54,183 bases of DNA from NCBI GenBank assembly GCA_030831965.1, contig JAURJZ010000015.1:1-54183 (forward strand), given 5' to 3'. Made by a program: the position numbers and the translations under genes. Position 1 is the stretch's first letter; each line of letters starts with the position of its first letter. Positions 50,781 through 54,183 of the stretch are shown here, piece after piece. The notes below the pieces were generated by a model. The model was not told where the DNA came from. It did not search any database and was given only the letters and a program-made list of their open reading frames with translations. The DNA comes from Verrucomicrobiota bacterium (GTDB taxonomy: Bacteria > Verrucomicrobiota > Verrucomicrobiia > Opitutales > UBA953).

Positions 50781-50869
50781 CAGCGGGGAAACGGTCTCAG
50801 CGGGGTCAGCGGGCGAGTTCTGACCCGCCGACACCGCGGACGCCGCTAACCCCGCAGTCCCCGCAGACT
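50781..50869. repeat. Family 3 inverted repeat between nadK and lepB
   Basis: GCGGGGTCAGCGGGCG-type words at 50781-50818 face their approximate reverse complement at 50826-50866. The right arm repeats the 23755-23800 sequence (inverted) and ends next to the nadK stop (50869-50871). It could act as a 3' hairpin for nadK. Confidence 0.6.
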
Positions 50870-51684
50870 TAAGTCCACCTCAGCTTCGACCGCAGCACGT
50901 CGAAGTGGCTGAGGCCGGCGGGGCGGAGGATGCCGAGGCGGACCTTGGCGGTGCGGACGGTGAGGGGGAGGCGGCCGGCGGCGTCGAGCGTCCCGCGCCC
51001 GTCGACGGAAAGGCCGAGGGGGACGGCGTCGAGGCTGTCGACCTGGATCTCGGACTCGGCCGAGAAGACGAGGGGCTGGTTGGAGAGGGTGTGGGCGCAG
51101 AGCGGGGTGAGCGCGATGACGGACGCCGCGGGGTCGATGAGGGGTCCGCCGGCGGCGAGGCTGTAGGCGGAGGATCCGGTGGGGGTGGCGATGATCAGGC
51201 CGTCGGCCCGGTAGGTGTTGACGGGGTGGCCGTCGGCCTTGACCGCGAGGCGGGCCATGCGGAAGACATCGCGGGTCTTGATGACCAAGTCGTTGAGGGC
51301 CAGGGCGAAGTCGCCGTCGGCGAAGCGCACCTCGAGCAGGGCGCGGTCCTCGCGGCGGCAGTTGCCGGCGATGATGGATCGGAGGCTGGCGGCGACGTCC
51401 TCGGCGGGGTAGGCGGCGAGGAAGCCGAGCTTGCCGCGGTTGATGCCGAAGAGGGGGACGCCCTCCTTGGCCGCGGCCTCGGCCACGCCGAGGAAGGTGC
51501 CGTCGCCGCCGACGACGCAGCAGGCGTCGGCCCCGCGCAGGTTGGCCTGCGCGATGGGCCACTCGACCGGGACGACCGTCACGCCGGTCTCGCGGGCGAC
51601 CTGGCCGATCTCGGCGACGATGGCCTCCGCGCCGGGCTTGGCGCGGTTGACGACCAGGGCGAGCTTGCGAATGGCCACGGTCAC
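50869..51684 (-). CDS. nadK: NAD kinase
   Basis: The 271-residue enzyme phosphorylates NAD to NADP. The active-site motif GGDGTFLG (59-66, catalytic Asp61), INRGKLGFL, LNDLVI (usually NE) and ATPTGSSAYSLAAGGP are all in place. Translation starts at a GTG (51684) or a second GTG two codons later; no ATG is available. alaS lies 45 bp upstream and may be co-transcribed. Confidence 0.94.
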   Translation of the reverse strand: MTVAIRKLALVVNRAKPGAEAIVAEIGQVARETGVTVVPVEWPIAQANLRGADACCVVGGDGTFLGVAEAAAKEGVPLFGINRGKLGFLAAYPAEDVAASLRSIIAGNCRREDRALLEVRFADGDFALALNDLVIKTRDVFRMARLAVKADGHPVNTYRADGLIIATPTGSSAYSLAAGGPLIDPAASVIALTPLCAHTLSNQPLVFSAESEIQVDSLDAVPLGLSVDGRGTLDAAGRLPLTVRTAKVRLGILRPAGLSHFDVLRSKLRWT

Positions 51685-51729
51685 AGGCTGTCGGGCGGCC
51701 GGGCGGGGGCGAGCCGGAAAAGGCCGCCC

Positions 51730-54183
<2,454 letters not shown>

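Overview
This is a GC-rich, gene-dense chromosomal segment from a member of the Verrucomicrobiota. The best marker is the 50-residue small basic protein at 9007-9159, a family known only from Chlamydiae and Verrucomicrobia. A DUF1080 sugar-hydrolase-like secreted protein, a chlamydial/verrucomicrobial-type putative Na+/H+ antiporter, a pseudopilin cassette and an LptF/G protein (Gram-negative envelope) agree with it. I cannot place it below phylum. There is no integrase, transposase, phage gene or CRISPR array, and the functions are mostly housekeeping.

Layout. 1-3140: the dnaK tail, a sulfotransferase-like gene, then hemL-proC. 3143-7211: a pirin, followed by a sulfur/redox block: a DoxX-like membrane protein with a 12-cysteine tail, an ArsR-type repressor with its own promoter and operator, and a CoA-disulfide reductase fused to two rhodanese domains and a DUF2892 membrane tail. 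7260-9159: leuA and the small basic protein, separated by a strong terminator. 9473-11751: lptF/G and rlmI. 11918-14349 (minus strand): ruvA, then dapA-dapB. 14410-18559: a PilT-type ATPase, an alpha/beta hydrolase, a PpiD-like periplasmic protein and folA, followed by tRNA-Arg(CCG). 18685-23702 (minus strand): trpA, then pyrB-pyrC'-CPBP protease-thiL. 24041-25761: a possible outer-membrane protein, tRNA-Leu(UAA) and two small membrane proteins. 25854-31471: a complete tripartite RND efflux pump. 31558-38016: antiporter, four pseudopilins in overlapping frames, and accA. 38004-43072 (minus strand): lysine 2,3-aminomutase, DUF1080 protein, tRNA-Arg(ACG), mnmA-ubiE/menG, galE. 43404-49376: lepA divergent from menD-metallophosphoesterase, then a secreted serpin. 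49389-54183 (minus strand): alaS (incomplete), nadK, lepB.

Three things stand out. (1) The ArsR promoter at 4561-4600 has an ATTC-N8-GAAT operator lying over its -10 element and drives an almost leaderless message; with the DoxX-Cys and multi-rhodanese genes it looks like a persulfide or thiol stress module. (2) pyrB overlaps by 4 bp a dihydroorotase homologue that has lost its HxH zinc motif, so it is probably a structural PyrC' subunit of aspartate transcarbamoylase as in Pseudomonas. (3) Several intergenic regions are packed with four families of short GC- or GCTA-rich repeat words, often as inverted pairs 150-170 bp apart that end a few bases before a start codon or after a stop codon.

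Starts were chosen from homology. GTG starts are common (lptF, the hydrolase, the efflux outer-membrane gene, the phosphoesterase, lepA, nadK), 1-4 bp gene overlaps are common, and Shine-Dalgarno sequences are mostly weak or absent.
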